A DNA stretch of 64,000 bases from Petrolisthes cinctipes (taxonomy: Eukaryota; Arthropoda; Malacostraca; Decapoda; Porcellanidae). The first letter of the stretch is position 1, and every line of letters starts with the position of its first letter. The notes under the pieces were generated by a model. That model was given only the letters and a program-made list of their open reading frames with translations, was not told the origin of the DNA and made no database searches. A program made the position numbers and the translations under genes. The stretch covers positions 3,038,001-3,102,000 of the forward strand of contig JAWQEG010001220.1 of assembly GCA_033782935.1 (NCBI GenBank). Direction: 5' to 3'. This document shows positions 9,759-22,300 of the stretch, piece after piece.

Positions 9759-10259
9759 GTGTTAGAGTATTTTCAAAATACATGCTTAAAACATACTGAA
9801 AATCGATCTTTTAGGTGCACAAAAGTCGATATGTGCATGCATCTTCAGTACCCGTTTATATCTCAAATTCAGGCTCAAAATACCCGAAAATTCAATATTT
9901 TGGGGTCCCAGAAGCAATCTGTACATGCCTACTCAGTGTTAGAGTATTTTCAAAATACAGGCCCAAAACATGCTGAAAATCGATATTTTAGATGCCCAAA
10001 GTCAATATGTGCATGTATCTTCTGTACCCGTTTATATCTCAAATTCAGGCTCAAAACACCCGAAAATTCAATATTTTGGGGTCCCAAAAGCAATCTGTAC
10101 ATGCCAACTCAGTGCTAGAATATTTTCAAAATATAGGCTAAAAACATGCTAAAAATCGATCTTTTAGGTGCCAAAAAGTCGATATCTCAAATTCAGTCCC
10201 AAAACACCCGAAAATTCGATATTTAGGGGTCCCAGAAGCGATCTGTACATGCCTACTCC
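9759..10259 (+). repeat. A1-B1-C1 trimer (501 bp)
   Basis: Starts are 9759 (A1), 9936 (B1) and 10112 (C1). This is a plain 501 bp trimer, but it joins B1 to C1 where the 1002 bp unit would have C2, so the next monomer is again A1. It shows how the 501 and 1002 bp periods are interchanged. Confidence 0.85.
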
Positions 10260-12263
10260 GTGTTAGAGTATTTTCAAAATACATGCTCAAAACATACTGA
10301 AAATCGATCTTTTAGGTGCACAAAAGTCGATATGTGCATGCATCTTCAGTACCCGTTTAGACCTCAAATTCAGGCTCAAAACACCCGAAAATTCAATATT
10401 TTGGGGTCCCAGAAGCAATCTGTACATGCCTACTCAGTGTTAGAGTATTTTCAAAATACAGGCCCACAACATGCTGAAAATCGATATTTTTGATGCCCAA
10501 AGTCAATATGTGCATGTATCTTCTGTACCCGTTTATATCTCAAATTCAGGCTCAATACACCCGAAAATTCAATATTTTGGGGTCCCAGAAGCAATCTGTA
10601 CATGCCTACACAGTGCTAGAATATTTTCAAAATATAGGCTAAAAACATGCTAAAAATCGACATTTTAGGTGCCAAAAAATCGATATCTCAAATTCAGTCC
10701 CAAAACACCCGAAAATTCGATATTTAGAGGTCCCAGAAGGTATCTGTACATGCCTACTCCGTGTTAGAGTATTTTCAAAATACAGGCCAAAAACATACTG
10801 AAAATCGATCTTTTAGGTGCCCAAAAGTCGATATGTGCATGCATCTTCTGTACCCGTTTATATCTCAAATTCTGGCCCTAAACACCCGAAAATTCGATAT
10901 TTTGGGGTCCCAGAAGCGATCTGTACATGCCTACTCCGTGTTAGAGTATTTTCAAAATTCAGGCCCCAAACATGCTGAAAATCGATATTTTTGGTGCCCA
11001 AAGTCAATATGTGCATGTATCTTCTGTACCCGTTTATATCTCAAATTCAGGCTCAAAACACCCGAAAATTCAATATTTTGGGGTCCCAGAAGCAATCTGT
11101 ACATGCCAACTCAGTGCTAGAATATTTTCAAAATATAGGATAAAAACATAGCAAAAATCGATCTTTTAGGTGCCAAAAAGTCGATATCTCAAATTCAGTC
11201 CCAAAACACCCGAAAATTCGATATTTAGGGGTCCCAGAAGCGATCTGTACATGCCTACTCCGTGTTAGAGTATTTTCAAAATACATGCTCAAAACATACT
11301 GAAAATCGATCTTTTAATTGCACAAAAGTCGATATGTGCATGCATCTTCAGTACCCGTTTAGACCTCAAATTCAGGCTCAAAACACCCGAAAATTCAATA
11401 TTTTGGGGTCCCAGAAGCAATCTGTACATGCCTACTCAGTGTTAGAGTATTTTCAAAATACGGGCCCAAAACATGCTGAAAATCGATATTTTAGATGCCC
11501 AAAGTCAATATGTGCATGTATCTTCTGTACCCGTTTATATCTCAAATTCAGGCTCAATACACCCGAAAATTCAATATTTTGGGGTCCCAGAAGCAATCTG
11601 TACATGCCTACACAGTGCTAGAATATTTTCAAAATATAGGCTAAAAACATGCTAAAAATCGACATTTTAGGTGCCAAAAAATCGATATCTCAAATTCAGT
11701 CCCAAAACACCCGAAAATTCGATATTTAGAGGTCCCAAAAGGTATCTGTACATGCCTACTCCGTGTTAGAGTATTTTCAAAATACAGGCCAAAAACATAC
11801 TGAAAATCGATCTTTTAGGTGCCCAAAACTCGATATGTGCATGCATCTTCTGTACCCGTTTATATCTCAAATTCTGGCCCTAAACACCCGAAAATTCGAT
11901 ATTTTGGGGTCCCAGAAGCGATCTGTACATGCCTACTCCGTGTTAGAGTATTTTCAAAATTCAGGCCCAAAACATGCTGAAAATCGATATTTTTGGTGCC
12001 CAAAGTCAATATGTGCATGTATCTTCTGTTCCCGTTTATATCTCAAACTCAGGCTCAAAACACCCGAAAATTCAATATTTTGGGGTCCCAGAAGCAATCT
12101 GTACATGCCTACTCAGTGCTAGAATATTTTCAAAATATAGGCTAAAAACATGCTAAAAATCGATCTTTTAGGTGCCAAAAAGTCGATATCTCAAATTCAG
12201 TCCCAAAACACCCGAAAATTCGATATTTAGGGGTCCCAGAAGCGATCTGTACATGCCTACTCC
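10260..12263 (+). repeat. Two complete copies of the 1002 bp six-monomer HOR
   Basis: This is the cleanest higher-order unit. The first copy (10260-11261) and second copy (11262-12263) each read A1 (177), B1 (176), C2 (148), A2 (177), B2 (176), C1 (148), summing to 1002 bp. Starts in the first copy are 10260, 10437, 10613, 10761, 10938 and 11114. Shared private variants support the pairing: both copies have TTTAGACCTC in A1 and CTCAATACACC in B1. Subtype linkage defines the unit. A1 carries CATGCTC and CTTCAGTACC, B1 carries TACAGGCCC and TTTTAGATG or TTTTTGATG, C2 carries CGACATT and GGTATCTG, A2 carries CAGGCCA and TCTGGCCC, B2 carries TTCAGGCCC and TTTTTGG, and C1 carries CGATCTT and GCGATCTG. 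The half-unit of 501 bp is the older trimer periodicity. Confidence 0.93.
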
Positions 12264-13460
12264 GTGTTAGAGTATTTTCAAAATACATGCTCAAAACATA
12301 TTGAAAATCGATCTTTTAGGTGCACAAAAGTCGATATGTGCATGCATCTTCAGTACCCGTTTATATCTCAAATTCAGGCTCAAAACACCCGAAAATTCAA
12401 TATTTTGGGGTCCCAGAAGCAATCTGTACAGTGCTAGAATATTTTCAAAATATAGGCTAAAAACATGCTAAAAATCGACATTTTAGGTGCCAAAAAATCG
12501 ATATCTCAAATTCAGTCCCAAAACACACGAAAATTCGATATTTAGAGGTCCCAGAAGGTATCTGTACATGCCTACTCCGTGTTAGAGTATTTTCAAAATA
12601 CAGGCCAAAAACATACTGAAAATCGATCTTTTAGGTGCCCAAAAGTCGATATGTGCATGCATCTTCTGTACCCGTTTATATCTCAAATTCTGGCCCTAAA
12701 CACCCGAAAATTCGATATTTTGGGGTCCCAGAAGCGATCTGTACATGCCTACTCCGTGTTAGAGTATTTTCAAAATTCAGGCCCAAAACATGCTGAAAAT
12801 CGATATTTTAGATGCCCAAAGTCAATATGTGCATGTATCTTCTGTACCCGTTTATATCTCAAATTCAGGCTCAAAACACCCGAAAATTCAATATTTTGGG
12901 GTCCCAGAAGCAATCTGTACAGTGCTAGAATATTTTCAAAATATAGGCTAAAAACATGCTAAAAATCGACATTTTAGGTGCCAAAAAATCGATATCTCAA
13001 ATTCAGTCCCAAAACACCCGAAAATTCGATATTTAGAGGTCCCAGAAGGTATCTATACATGCCTACTCCGTGTTAGAGTATTTTCAAAATACAGGCCAAA
13101 AACATACTGAAAATCGATCTTTTAGGTGACCAAAAGTCGATATGTGCATGCATCTTCTGTACCCGTTTATATCTCAAATTCTGGTCCTAAACACCCGAAA
13201 ATTCGATATTTTGGGGTCCCAGAAGCGATCTGTACATGCCTACTCCGTGTTAGAGTATTTTCAAAATTCAGGCCCAAAACATGCTGAAAATCGATATTTT
13301 TGGTGCCCAAAGTCAATATGTGCATGTATCTTCTGTACCCGTTTATATCTCAAATTCAGGCTCAAAAAACCCCAAAATTCAATATTTTGGGGTCCCAGAA
13401 GCAATCTGTACAGTGCTAGAATATTTTCAAAATATAGGCTAAAAACATGCTAAAAATCGA
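12264..13460 (+). repeat. Block shared with 25616-26812 (offset 13352 bp)
   Basis: The block starts with an A1 that joins directly to C2 (315 bp dimer, 12264-12578), followed by 491 bp trimers at 12579 and 13070. The same order and lengths recur at 25616, 25931 and 26422. Shared uncommon variants are GTATCTATACATG (13049 and 26401), TTCTGGTCCTAAAC and AAAAAACCCCAA. The second half also resembles the fused region near 5130-5540, sharing the GGTCC and AAAAAACCCC variants and the following CCGTCTTAGAG (13561). Confidence 0.82.
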
Positions 13461-15935
13461 TCTTTTAGGTGCCAAAAAATCGATATCTCAAATTCAGTCC
13501 CAAAACACCCGAAAATTCGATATTTAGAGGTCCCAAAAGGTATCTGTACATGCTTACTCCGTCTTAGAGTATTTTCAAAATACAGGCCAAAAACATACTG
13601 AAAATCGATCTTTTAGGTGCCCAAAAGTCGATATGTGCATGCATCTTCTGTACCCGTTTATATCTCAAATTCTGGCCCTAAACACCCGAAAATTCGATAT
13701 TTTGGGGTCCCAGAAGCGATCTGTACATGCCTACTCCGTGTTAGAGTATTTTCAAAATTCAGGCCCCAAACATGCTGAAAATCGATATTTTTGGTGCCCC
13801 AAGTCAATATGTGCATGTATCTTCTGTACCCGTTTATATCTAAAATTCAGGCTCAAAACACCCGAAAATTCAATATTTTGGGGTCCCAGAAGCAATCTGT
13901 ACATGCCTACTCAGTGCTAGAATATTTTCAAAATATAGGCTAAAAACATGCTAAAAATCGATCTTTTAGGTGCCAAAAAGTCGATATCTCAAATTCAGTC
14001 CCAAAACACCCGAAAATTCGATATTTAGGGGTCCCAGAAGCGATCTGTACATGCCTACTCCGTGTTAGAGTATTTTCAAAATACATGCTCAAAACATACT
14101 GAAAATCGATCTTTTAGGTGCACAAAAGTCGATATGTGCATGCATCTTCAGTACCCGTTTATATCTCAAATTCAGGCTCAAAACACCCGAAAATTCAATA
14201 TTTTGGGGTCCCAGAAGCAATCTGTACATGCCTACTCAGTGTTAGAGTATTTTCAAAATACAGGCCCAAAACATACTGAAAATCGATATTTTAGATGCCC
14301 AAAGTCAATATGTGCATGTATCTTCTGTACCCGTTTATATCTCAAATTCCGGCTCAAAACACCCGAAAATTCAATATTTTGGGGTCCCAGAAGCAATCTG
14401 TACATGCCTACACAGTGCTAGAATATTTTCAAAATATAGGCTAAAAACATGCTAAAAATCGACATTTTAGGTGCCAAAAAATCGATATCTCAAATTCAGT
14501 CCCAAAACACCCGAAAATTCGATATTTAGAGGTCCCAGAAGGTATTTGTACATGCCTACTCCGTGTTAGAGTATTTTCAAAATACAGGCCAAAAACATGC
14601 TAAAAATCGATCTTTTAGGTGCCAAAAAGTCGATATCTCAAATTCAGTCCCAAAACACCCGAAAATTCGATATTTAGGGGTCCCAGAAGCGATCTGTACA
14701 TGCCTACTCCGTGTTAGAGTATTTTCAAAATACATGCTCAAAACATATTGAAAATCGATCTTATAGGTGCACAAAAGTCGATATGTGCATGCATCTTCAG
14801 TACCCGTTTATATCTCAAATTCAGGCTCAAAACACCCGAAAATTCAATATTTTGGGGTCCCAGAAGCAATCTGTACATGCCTACTCAGTGCTAGAATATT
14901 TTCAAAATACAGGCTAAAAACATGCTAAAAATCGACATTTTAGGTGCCAAAAAATCGATATCTCAAATTCAGTCCCAAAACACCCGAAAATTCGATATTT
15001 AGAGGTCCCAGAAGGTATTTGTACATGCCTACTCCGTGTTAGAGTATTTTCAAAGTACAGGCCAAAAACATACTGAAAATCGATCTTTTAGGCGCCCAAA
15101 AGTCGATATGTGCATGCATCTTCTGTACCCGTTTATATCTCAAATTCTGGCCCTAAACACCCGAAAATTCGATATTTTGGGGTCCCAGAAGCGATCTGTA
15201 CATGCCTACTCCGTGTTAGAGTATTTTCAAAATTCAGGCCCAAAACATGCTGAAAATCGATATTTTTGGTGCCCAAAGTCAATATGTGCATGTATCTTCT
15301 GTACCCGTTTATATATCAAATTCAGGCTCAAAACACCCGAAAATTCAATATTTTGGGGTCCCAGAAGCAATCTGTACATGCCTACTCAGTGCTAGAATAT
15401 TTTCAAAATATAGGCTAAAAACATGCTAAAAATCGATCTTTTAGGTGCCAAAAAGTCGATATCTCAAATTCAGTCCCAAAACACCCGAAAATTCGATATT
15501 TAGGGGTCCAAGAAGCGATCTGTATATGCCTACTCCGTGTTAGAGTATTTTCAAAATACATGCTCAAAACATACTGAAAATCGATCTTTTAGGTGCACAA
15601 AATTCGATATGTGCATGCATCTGCAGTACCCGTTTATATCTCAAATTCAGGCTCAAAACACCCGAAAATTCAATATTTTGGGGTCCCAGAAGCAATCTGT
15701 ACATGCCTACTCAGTGTTAGAGTATTTTCAAAATACAGGCCCAAAACATGCTGAAAATCGATATTTTAGATGCCCAAAGTCAAGTTGTGCATGTATCTTC
15801 TGTACCCGTTTATATCTCAAATTCAGGCTCAAAACACCCGAAAATTCAATATTTTGGGGTCCCAGAAGCAATCTGTACAGTGCTAGAATATTTTCAAAAT
15901 ATAGGCTAAAAACATGCTAAAAATCGATCTTTTAT
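13461..15935 (+). repeat. Mixed trimers and dimers
   Basis: A starts are 13561 (as CCGTCTTAG), 14062, 14711, 15036 and 15537. Unit lengths are 501, 501, 148 (hybrid), 325, 501 and 491 bp. The stretch is ordinary satellite of the A/B/C classes, with the hybrid monomer at 14563. Private variants include CTTATAGGTGC at 14761 and GTCAAGTTGTGC at 15779. Confidence 0.85.
14563..14710 (+). repeat. Hybrid A/C monomer (148 bp)
   Basis: This monomer starts as A2 (GTGTTAGAGTATTTTC, then TACAGGCCAAAAACATGC) and continues as C1 (TAAAAATCGATC, with the 29 bp deletion). It follows a C2 and precedes an A1, giving C2-hybrid-A1. A recombination within the shared AAAAACAT stretch explains it. Confidence 0.85.
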
Positions 15936-17825
15936 GTGCCAAAAAGTCGATATCTCAAATTCAGTCCCAAAACACCCGAAAATTCGATATTTAGGGGTCC
16001 CAGAAGCGATCTGTACATGCCTACTCCGTGTTAGAGTATTTTCAAAATACATGCTCAAAACATATTGAAAATCGATCTTTTAGGTGCACAAAAGTCGATA
16101 TGTGCATGCATCTTCAGTACCCGTTTATATCTCAAATTCAGGCTCAAAACACCCGAAAATTCAATATTTTGGGGTCCCAGAAGCAATCTGTACATGCCTA
16201 CTCAGTGCTAGAATATTTTCAAAATATAGGCTAAAAACATGCTAAAAATCGACATTTTAGTTGCCAAAAAATCGATATCTCAAATTCAGTCCCAAAACAC
16301 CAGAAAATTCGATATTTAGAGGTCCCAGAAGGTATCTGTACATGCCTACTCCGTGTTAGAGTATTTTCAAAATACAGGCCAAAAACATACTGAAAATTGA
16401 TCTTTTAGGTGCCCAAAAGTCGATATGTGCATGCATCTTCTGTACCCGTTTATATCTCAAATTCTGGCCCTAAACACCCGAAAACTCGATATTTTGGGGT
16501 CCCAGAAGCGATCTGTACATGCCTACTCCGTGTTAGAGTATTTTCAAAATTCAGGCCCCAAACATGCTGAAAATCGATATTTTTGGTGCCCAAAGTCAAT
16601 ATGTGCATGTATCTTCTGTACCCGTTTATATCTCAAATTCAGGCTCAAAACACCCGAAAATTCAATATTTTGGGGTCCCAGAAGCAATCTGTACAGTGCT
16701 AGATTATTTTCAAAATATAGGCTAAAAACATGCTAAAAATCGATCTTTTAGGTGCCAAAAAGTCGATATCTCAAATTCAGTCCCAAAACACCCGAAAATT
16801 CGATATTTAGGGGTCCCAGAAGCGATCTGTACATGCCTACTCCGTGTTAGAGTATTTTCAAAATACATGCTCAAAACAAACTGAAAATCGATCTTTTAGG
16901 TGCACAAAAGTCGATATGTGCATGCATCTTCAGTACCCGTTTATATCTCAAATTCAGGCTCAAAACACCCGAAAATTCAATATTTTGGAGTCCCAGAAGC
17001 AATCTGTACATGCCTACTCAGTGTTAGAGTATTTTCAAAATACAGGCCCAAAACATGCTGAAAATCGATATTTTAGATGCCCAAAGTCAATATGTGCATG
17101 TATCTTCTGTACCCGTTTATATCTCAAATTCAGGCTCAAAACACCCGAAAATTCATTATTTTGGGGTCCCAGAAGCAATCTGTACAGTGCTAGAATATTT
17201 TCAAAATATAGGCTAAAAACATGCTAAAAATCGACATTTTATGTGCCAAAAAATCGATATCTCAAATTCAGTCCCAAAACACCCGAAAATTCGATATTTA
17301 GAGGTCCCAGAAGGTATCTGTACATGCCTATTCCGTGTTAGAGTATTTTCAAAATACAGGCCAAAAACATACTGAAAATCGATCTTTTAGGTGCCCAAAA
17401 GTCGATATGTGCTTGCATCTTCTGTACCCGTTTATTTCTCAAATTCTGGCCCTAAACACCCGAAAATTCGATATTTTGGGGTCCCAGAAGCGATCTGTAC
17501 ATGCCTACTCCGTGTTAGAGTATTTTCAAAATTCAGGCCCAAAACATGCTGAAAATCGATATTTTTGGTGCCCAAAGTCAATATGTGCATATATCTTCTG
17601 TACCCGTTTATATCTCAAATTCAGGCTCAAAACACCCGAAAATTCAATGTTTTGGGGTCCCAGAAGCAATCTGTACAGTGATAGAATATTTTCAAAATAT
17701 AGGCTAAAAACATGCTAAAAATCGATTTTTTAGGTGCCAAAAAATCGATATCTCAAATTCAGTCCCAAAACACCCGAAAATTCGATATTTAGAGGTCCCA
17801 GAAGGTATCTGTACATGCCTATTCC

Positions 17826-18327
17826 GTGTTAGAGTATTTTCAAAATACAGGCCAAAAACATACTGAAAATCGATCTTTTAGGTGCCCAAAAGTCGATATG
17901 TGCATGCATCTTCTGTACCCGTTTATTTCTCAAATTCTGGCCCTAAACACCCGAAAATTCGATATTTTGGGGTCCCAGAAGCGATCTGTACATTCTTACT
18001 CCGTGTTAGAGTATTTTCAAAATACAGGCTAAAAACATACTGAAAATCGATCTTTTAGGTGCCCAAAAGTCGATATGTGCATGCATCTTCTGTACCCGTT
18101 TATATCTCAAATTCTGGCCCTAAACACCCGAAAACTCGATATTTTGGGGTCCCAGAAGCGATCTGTACATGCCTACTCAGTGCTAGAATATTTTCAAAAT
18201 ATAGGCTAAAAACATGCTAAAAATCGATCTTTTAGGTGCCAAAAAGTCGATATCTCAAATTCAGTCCCAAAACACCCGAAAATTCGATATTTAGGGGTCC
18301 CAGAAGCGATCTGTACATGCCTACTCC
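17826..18327 (+). repeat. A-A-C block (502 bp)
   Basis: Starts are 17826 (A2), 18003 (a second A2-like monomer beginning with C-like AGGCTAAAAACATAC) and 18180 (C1). B is replaced by a second A. The duplicate lies at 22620-23121. The preceding junction is unusual, CTGTACATTCTTACTCC. Confidence 0.87.
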
Positions 18328-18680
18328 GTGTTAGAGTATTTTCAAAATACATGCTCAAAACATACTGAAAATCGATCTTTTAGGTGCACAAAAGTCGATA
18401 TGTGCATACATCTTCAGTACCCGTTTATATCTCAAATTCAGGCTCAAAACACCCGAAAATTCAATATTTTGGGGTCCCAGAAGCAATCTGTACATGCCTA
18501 CTCAGTGTTAGAGTATTTTCAAAATACAGGCCCAAAACATGCTGAAAATCGATATTTTAGATGCCCAAAGTCAATATGTGCATGTATCTTCTGTACCCGT
18601 TTATATCTCAAATTCAGGCTCAAAACACCCGAAAATTCAATATTTTGGGGTCCCAGAAGCAATCTGTACATGCCTACTCA

Positions 18681-19328
18681 GTGCTAGAATATTTTCAAAA
18701 TATAGGCTAAAAACATGCTAAAAATCGATCTTTTAGGTGCCAAAAAGTCGATATCTCAAATTCAGTCCCAAAACACCCGAAAATTCGATATTTAGAGGTC
18801 ACAGAAGCGATCTGTACATGCCTACTCCGTGTTAGAGTAATTTCAAAATTCAGGCCCCAAACATGCTGAAAATCGATATTTTTGGTGCCCAAAGTCAATA
18901 TGTGCATGTATCTTCTGTACCCGTTTATATCTCAAATTCAGGCTCAAAACACCCGAAAATTCAATATTTTGGGGTCCCAGAAGCAATCTGTACATGCCTA
19001 CTCAGTGTTAGAGTATTTTCAAAATACAGGCCCAAAACATGCTGAAAATCGATATTTTTGATGCCCAAAGTCAATATGTGCATGTATCTTCTGTACCCGT
19101 TTATATCTCAAATTCAGGCTCAATAAACCCGAAAATTCAATATTTTGGGGTCCCAGAAGCAATCTGTACATGCCTACACAGTGCTAGAATGTTTTCAAAA
19201 TATAAACTAAAAACATGCTAAAAATCGACATTTTAGGTGCCAAAAAATCGATATATCAAATTCAGTCCCAAAACACCCGAAAATTCGATATTTAGAGGTC
19301 CCAGAAGGTATCTGTACATGCCTACTCC
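18681..19328 (+). repeat. C-B-B-C block lacking A
   Basis: Starts are 18681 (C), 18829 (B2-like, with AGAGTAATTTCAAAATTC), 19005 (B1) and 19181 (C2). The C is directly followed by two B monomers, so A is missing. The 18829-19328 unit is 500 bp, one less than a normal trimer because B replaces A. The duplicate lies at 23475-24122. Confidence 0.87.
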
Positions 19329-22300
19329 GTGTTAGAGTATTTTTCAAATACAGGCCAAAAACATAATGAAAATCGATCTTTTAGGTGCCCAAAAGTCGAT
19401 ATGTGCATGCATCTTCTGTACCCGTTTATATCTCAAATTCTGGCCCTAAACACCCGAAAATTCGATATTTTGGGGTCCCAGAAGCGATCTGTACATGCCT
19501 ACTCCGTGTTAGAGTATTTTCAAAATTCAGGCCCCAAACATGCTGAAAATCGATATTTTTGGTGCCCAAAGTCAATATGTGCATGTATCTTCTGTACCCG
19601 TTTATATCTCAAATTCAGGCTCAAAACACCCGAAAATTCAATATTTTGGGGTCCCAGAAGCAATCTGTACATGCCAACTCAGTGCTAGAATATTTTCAAA
19701 ATATAGGCTAAAAACATGCTAAAAATCGATCTTTTAGGTGCCAAAAATTCGATATCTCAAATTCAGTCCCAAAACACCCGAAAATTCGATATTTAGGGGT
19801 CCCAGAAGCGATCTGTACATGCCTACTCCGTGTTAGAGTATTTTCAAAATACATGTTCAAAACATACTGAAAATCGATCTTTTAGGTGCACAAAAGTCGA
19901 TATGTGCATGCATCTTCAGTACCCGTTTAGACCTCAAATTCAGGCTCAAAACACCCGAAAATTCAATATTTTGGGGTCCCAGAAGCAATCTGTACATGCC
20001 TACTCAGTGTTAGAGTATTTTCAAAATACGGGCCCAAAACATGCTGAAAATCGATATTTTAGATGCCCAAAGTCAATATGTGCATGTATCTTCTGTACCC
20101 GTTTATATCTCAAATTCAGGCTCAAAACACCCGAAAATTCAATATTTTGGGGTCCCAGAAGCAATCTGTACATGCCTACACAGTGCTAGTATATTTTCAA
20201 AATATAGGCTAAAAACATGCTAAAAACTGACATTTTAGGTGCCAAAAAATCGATATCTCAAATTCAGTCCCAAAACACTCGAAAATTCGATATTTAGAGG
20301 TCCCAGAAGGTATCTGTACATGCCTACTCCGTGTTAGAGTATTTTCAAAATACAGGCCAAAAACATACGGAAAATCGATCTTTTAGGTGCCCAAAAGTCG
20401 ATATGTGCATGCATCTTCTGTACCCGTTTATATCTCAAATTCTGGCCCTAAACACCCGAAAATTCGATATTTTGGGGTCCCAGAAGCGATCTGTACATGC
20501 CTACTCCGTGTTAGAGTATTTTCAAAATTCAGGCCCAAAACATGCTGAAAATCGATATTTTTGGTGCCCAAAGTCAATATGTGCATGTATCTTCTGTACC
20601 CGTTTATATCTCAAATTCAGACTCAAAACACCCGAAAATTCAATATTTTGGGGTCCCAGAAGCAATCTGTACAGTGCTAGAATATTTTCAAAATATAGGC
20701 TAAAAACATGCTAAAAATCGATCTTTTAGGTGCCAAAAAGTCGATATCTCAAATTCAGTCCCAAAACACCCGAAAATTCGATATTTAGGGGTCCCAGAAG
20801 CGATCTGTACATGCCTACTCCGTGTTAGAGTATTTTCAAAATACATGCTCAAAACATATTGAAAATCGATCTTTTAGGTGCACAAAAGTCGATATGTGCA
20901 TGCATCTTCAGTACCCGTTTATATCTCAAATTCAGGCTCAAAACACCCGAAAATTCAATATTTTGGGGTCCCAGAAGCAATCTGTACATGCCTACTCAGT
21001 GCTAGAATATTTTCAAAATATAGGCTAAAAACATGCTAAAAATCGACATTTTAGTTGCCAAAAAATCGATATCTCAAATTCAGTCCCAAAACACCCGAAA
21101 ATTCGATATTTAGAGGTCCCAGAAGGTATCTGTACATGCCTACTCCGTGTTAGAGTATTTTCAAAATACAGGCCAAAAACATACTGAAAATTGATCTTTT
21201 AGGTGCCCAAAAGTCGATATGTGCATGCATCTTCTGTACCCGTTTATATCTCAAATTCTGGCCCTAAACACCCGAAAACTCGATATTTTGGGGTCCCAGA
21301 AGCGATCTGTACATGCCTACTCCGTGTTAGAGTATTTTCAAAATTCAGGCCCCAAACATGCTGAAAATCGATATTTTTGGTGCCCAAAGTCAATATGTGC
21401 ATGTATCTTCTGTACCCGTTTATATCTCAAATTCAGGCTCAAAACACCCGAAAATTCAATATTTTGGGGTCCCAGAAGCAATCTGTACAGTGCTAGATTA
21501 TTTTCAAAATATAGGCTAAAAACATGCTAAAAATCGATCTTTTAGGTGCCAAAAAGTCGATATCTCAAATTCAGTCCCAAAACACCCGAAAATTCGATAT
21601 TTAGGGGTCCCAGAAGCGATCTGTACATGCCTACTCCGTGTTAGAGTATTTTCAAAATACATGCTCAAAACAAACTGAAAATCGATCTTTTAGGTGCACA
21701 AAAGTCGATATGTGCATGCATCTTCAGTACCCGTTTATATCTCAAATTCAGGCTCAAAACACCCGAAAATTCAATATTTTGGAGTCCCAGAAGCAATCTG
21801 TACATGCCTACTCAGTGTTAGAGTATTTTCAAAATACAGGCCCAAAACATGCTGAAAATCGATATTTTAGATGCCCAAAGTCAATATGTGCATGTATCTT
21901 CTGTACCCGTTTATATCTCAAATTCAGGCTCAAAACACCCGAAAATTCATTATTTTGGGGTCCCAGAAGCAATCTGTACAGTGCTAGAATATTTTCAAAA
22001 TATAGGCTAAAAACATGCTAAAAATCGACATTTTATGTGCCAAAAAATCGATATCTCAAATTCAGTCCCAAAACACCCGAAAATTCGATATTTAGAGGTC
22101 CCAGAAGGTATCTGTACATGCCTATTCCGTGTTAGAGTATTTTCAAAATACAGGCCAAAAACATACTGAAAATCGATCTTTTAGGTGCCCAAAAGTCGAT
22201 ATGTGCTTGCATCTTCTGTACCCGTTTATTTCTCAAATTCTGGCCCTAAACACCCGAAAATTCGATATTTTGGGGTCCCAGAAGCGATCTGTACATGCCT

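Noticed and set aside
14577..14774. Minus-strand reading frames of 63-83 codons at several places
   Set aside because: They recur once per repeat context, vary with single-base changes and have no recognisable protein features. They are shadows of the satellite.
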